A stretch of 8,231 nt of DNA from contig JAQIDF010000270.1 of NCBI GenBank assembly GCA_027858145.1, positions 1 through 8,231 on the forward strand, in the 5' to 3' direction. The translations under genes and the position numbers were made by a program. The notes beneath the pieces are model-generated. The model saw only the letters and a program-made list of their open reading frames with translations. It was not told the origin of the DNA and searched no databases. Shown one piece after another: positions 7,262 to 8,231 of this stretch; within the stretch, counting starts at the first letter, position 1, and each line of letters starts with the position of its first letter. The stretch is from Prolixibacteraceae bacterium (GTDB lineage Bacteria; Bacteroidota; Bacteroidia; Bacteroidales; Prolixibacteraceae).

Positions 7262-7295
7262 CCAGTTTGGTTTAATTATTAATAAACCAAACTGG
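7262..7295 (-). repeat. Perfect 13-bp inverted repeat containing the stop codon of the upstream gene
   Basis: CCAGTTTGGTTTA (7262-7274 on +) and TAAACCAAACTGG (7283-7295) are exact reverse complements with an 8-base loop. In the minus-strand mRNA the stem holds the last codons of the unrecognised gene (Pro-Val-Trp-Phe-Ile-Asn-Asn) and its TAA. It has no T-run behind it, so it is not itself an intrinsic terminator. It lies only 2 bases before the terminator hairpin, so the mRNA ends in two stacked hairpins. Confidence 0.85.
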
Positions 7296-8231
7296 AAAAT
7301 TTCCCGGACAAGGGTTATAGATTTCATCCCACGATACATAACCATATACCTTTTTCCTACAATGCCAATGATCACCACCAACAGACACCTCTATGTCTAT
7401 ATCATTTAATTCAGGTAATTCAAACATATTTCCGGGACTATTAACAACTCGTATATATTCATCAAAAACAAATGAGCCATACCTACGTTTACTTGATGTC
7501 TCATAGCTATCGTTATCTAGTATGTTATGACTTACATATTCAATACTACGAGGATAAGCATCTGGATCTGGATTACGATGAAGATCTGCAGGATATTTAA
7601 TTTCTGCGATTAAAAAGTCAATCTCATATTTACTTCTTATTCTCTTGTAACCACTTCCCCATGATCTTTCTTTTTCACCTTTTACCCATATGTATGTATA
7701 GGTTCTATATGTGTCATTGGTTATTATCCTCGAAATACATTCCAACTTGATAGTAAGCTTATATTCACCTGACGTATTTGTCCATGAGTGATAGGTAACT
7801 TTGCTATTAAAATCATTATAAAAATCACTTTTAAGATTAGAATATTGCTCTACATAAACGTTATCCTCACCCTGCATCCCAGCAAATTTTTCAGGATTTT
7901 GTTTAGCAATTTTAAGTTTGTTAATATCGCCATCTGAAACAGCAATATAATTACGTTCATAGCTGTGCAGAATATCTCCAATTTTAAAAACACCATCTTT
8001 ATTCATAAGTCTCAACCACAACATACTACAGTACGGGTAATCTACAGTATAATTTCCATCTTCATCCTTCCCGATAAAAAGTTGATCTTTATAATTATCG
8101 ACAAAATCATCAAGTTCTTGTTCCGATTGAAGATTATCATACTCCTGAAAAACAGGTTCTAAATACTTTTCAGCCGAAACGAATCCCAAGCTTGTTTGCC
8201 AGGCTTCAAATTGGTTATCGGAGAATTGGTT
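7272..8231 (-). CDS. Unrecognised protein, 5' end outside the window
   Basis: The frame is open to the right edge of the window, so the N-terminus is missing; 319 residues are visible. A TTG at 8189 could be read as a start, but the 14 codons before it (including NQFSDNQFEAW) read smoothly into the protein, so truncation by the window is the better reading. The visible part has an acidic, probably helical N-terminal region with paired E/D residues (about 24-48). LMNKDGVFKIGDIL (75-88) resembles a stretch I associate with uncharacterised Bacteroidota exported proteins. After it come many aromatic, beta-rich segments, HWHC at 288-291 and a C-terminus rich in Pro, Trp and Phe. No catalytic motif is evident, and any signal peptide would lie off the edge. 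The gene looks more A+T-rich than the genes on the left. It ends in a perfect hairpin, followed by an intrinsic terminator. Confidence 0.75.
   Translation of the reverse strand, partial: NQFSDNQFEAWQTSLGFVSAEKYLEPVFQEYDNLQSEQELDDFVDNYKDQLFIGKDEDGNYTVDYPYCSMLWLRLMNKDGVFKIGDILHSYERNYIAVSDGDINKLKIAKQNPEKFAGMQGEDNVYVEQYSNLKSDFYNDFNSKVTYHSWTNTSGEYKLTIKLECISRIITNDTYRTYTYIWVKGEKERSWGSGYKRIRSKYEIDFLIAEIKYPADLHRNPDPDAYPRSIEYVSHNILDNDSYETSSKRRYGSFVFDEYIRVVNSPGNMFELPELNDIDIEVSVGGDHWHCRKKVYGYVSWDEIYNPCPGNFPVWFINN

Overview
The window looks like chromosomal DNA from a member of the Bacteroidota. The grounds are a TonB-dependent receptor with an N-terminal carboxypeptidase-like regulatory domain next to a DUF4249 lipoprotein, a lipoprotein GH28 enzyme, start codons without clear Shine-Dalgarno sequences, and a Bacteroidota-type RlmN. 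A free-living or gut plant-polysaccharide degrader of the Marinilabiliales/Bacteroidales kind would fit, but the rank below phylum is only inferred. No tRNA, rRNA, CRISPR array, insertion sequence or phage gene was seen.

Layout. Three genes run rightwards on the + strand: a small ferredoxin/flavodoxin-NADP+ reductase (34-714), rlmN (726-1757, 11 bases after the reductase) and, after a 64-base gap, a GH28 glycosidase lipoprotein (1822-3144). The other four genes run leftwards. In transcription order they are: the 3' part of an unrecognised protein that enters from the right edge (8231-7272), a small predicted outer-membrane beta-barrel protein (7185-6430), a DUF4249 lipoprotein (6417-5464) and a TonB-dependent receptor (5471-3147). 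The GH28 gene and the receptor gene meet tail to tail with only 2 bases between their stop codons. No stretch of 300 bases or more lacks a gene.

How the genes fit together. The reductase and RlmN are housekeeping: redox supply and rRNA/tRNA methylation. The GH28 enzyme should be anchored in a membrane, probably exposed to pectin-type glycans. The three leftward genes, barrel protein, DUF4249 and TonB receptor, are packed tightly enough (12-base gap, then an 8-base overlap) to be one operon. They probably form an outer-membrane import or surface-binding unit of unknown substrate. A strong intrinsic terminator (7221-7259) separates this operon from the unrecognised gene upstream. That gene also ends inside a second, perfect 13-bp hairpin.

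Most notable for follow-up: the tandem hairpins that contain a stop codon, the three-gene envelope unit with DUF4249 placed before its receptor, the cysteine-rich replacement of the GH28 active-site GHG motif, and an 8-bp inverted repeat that includes the GH28 start codon.
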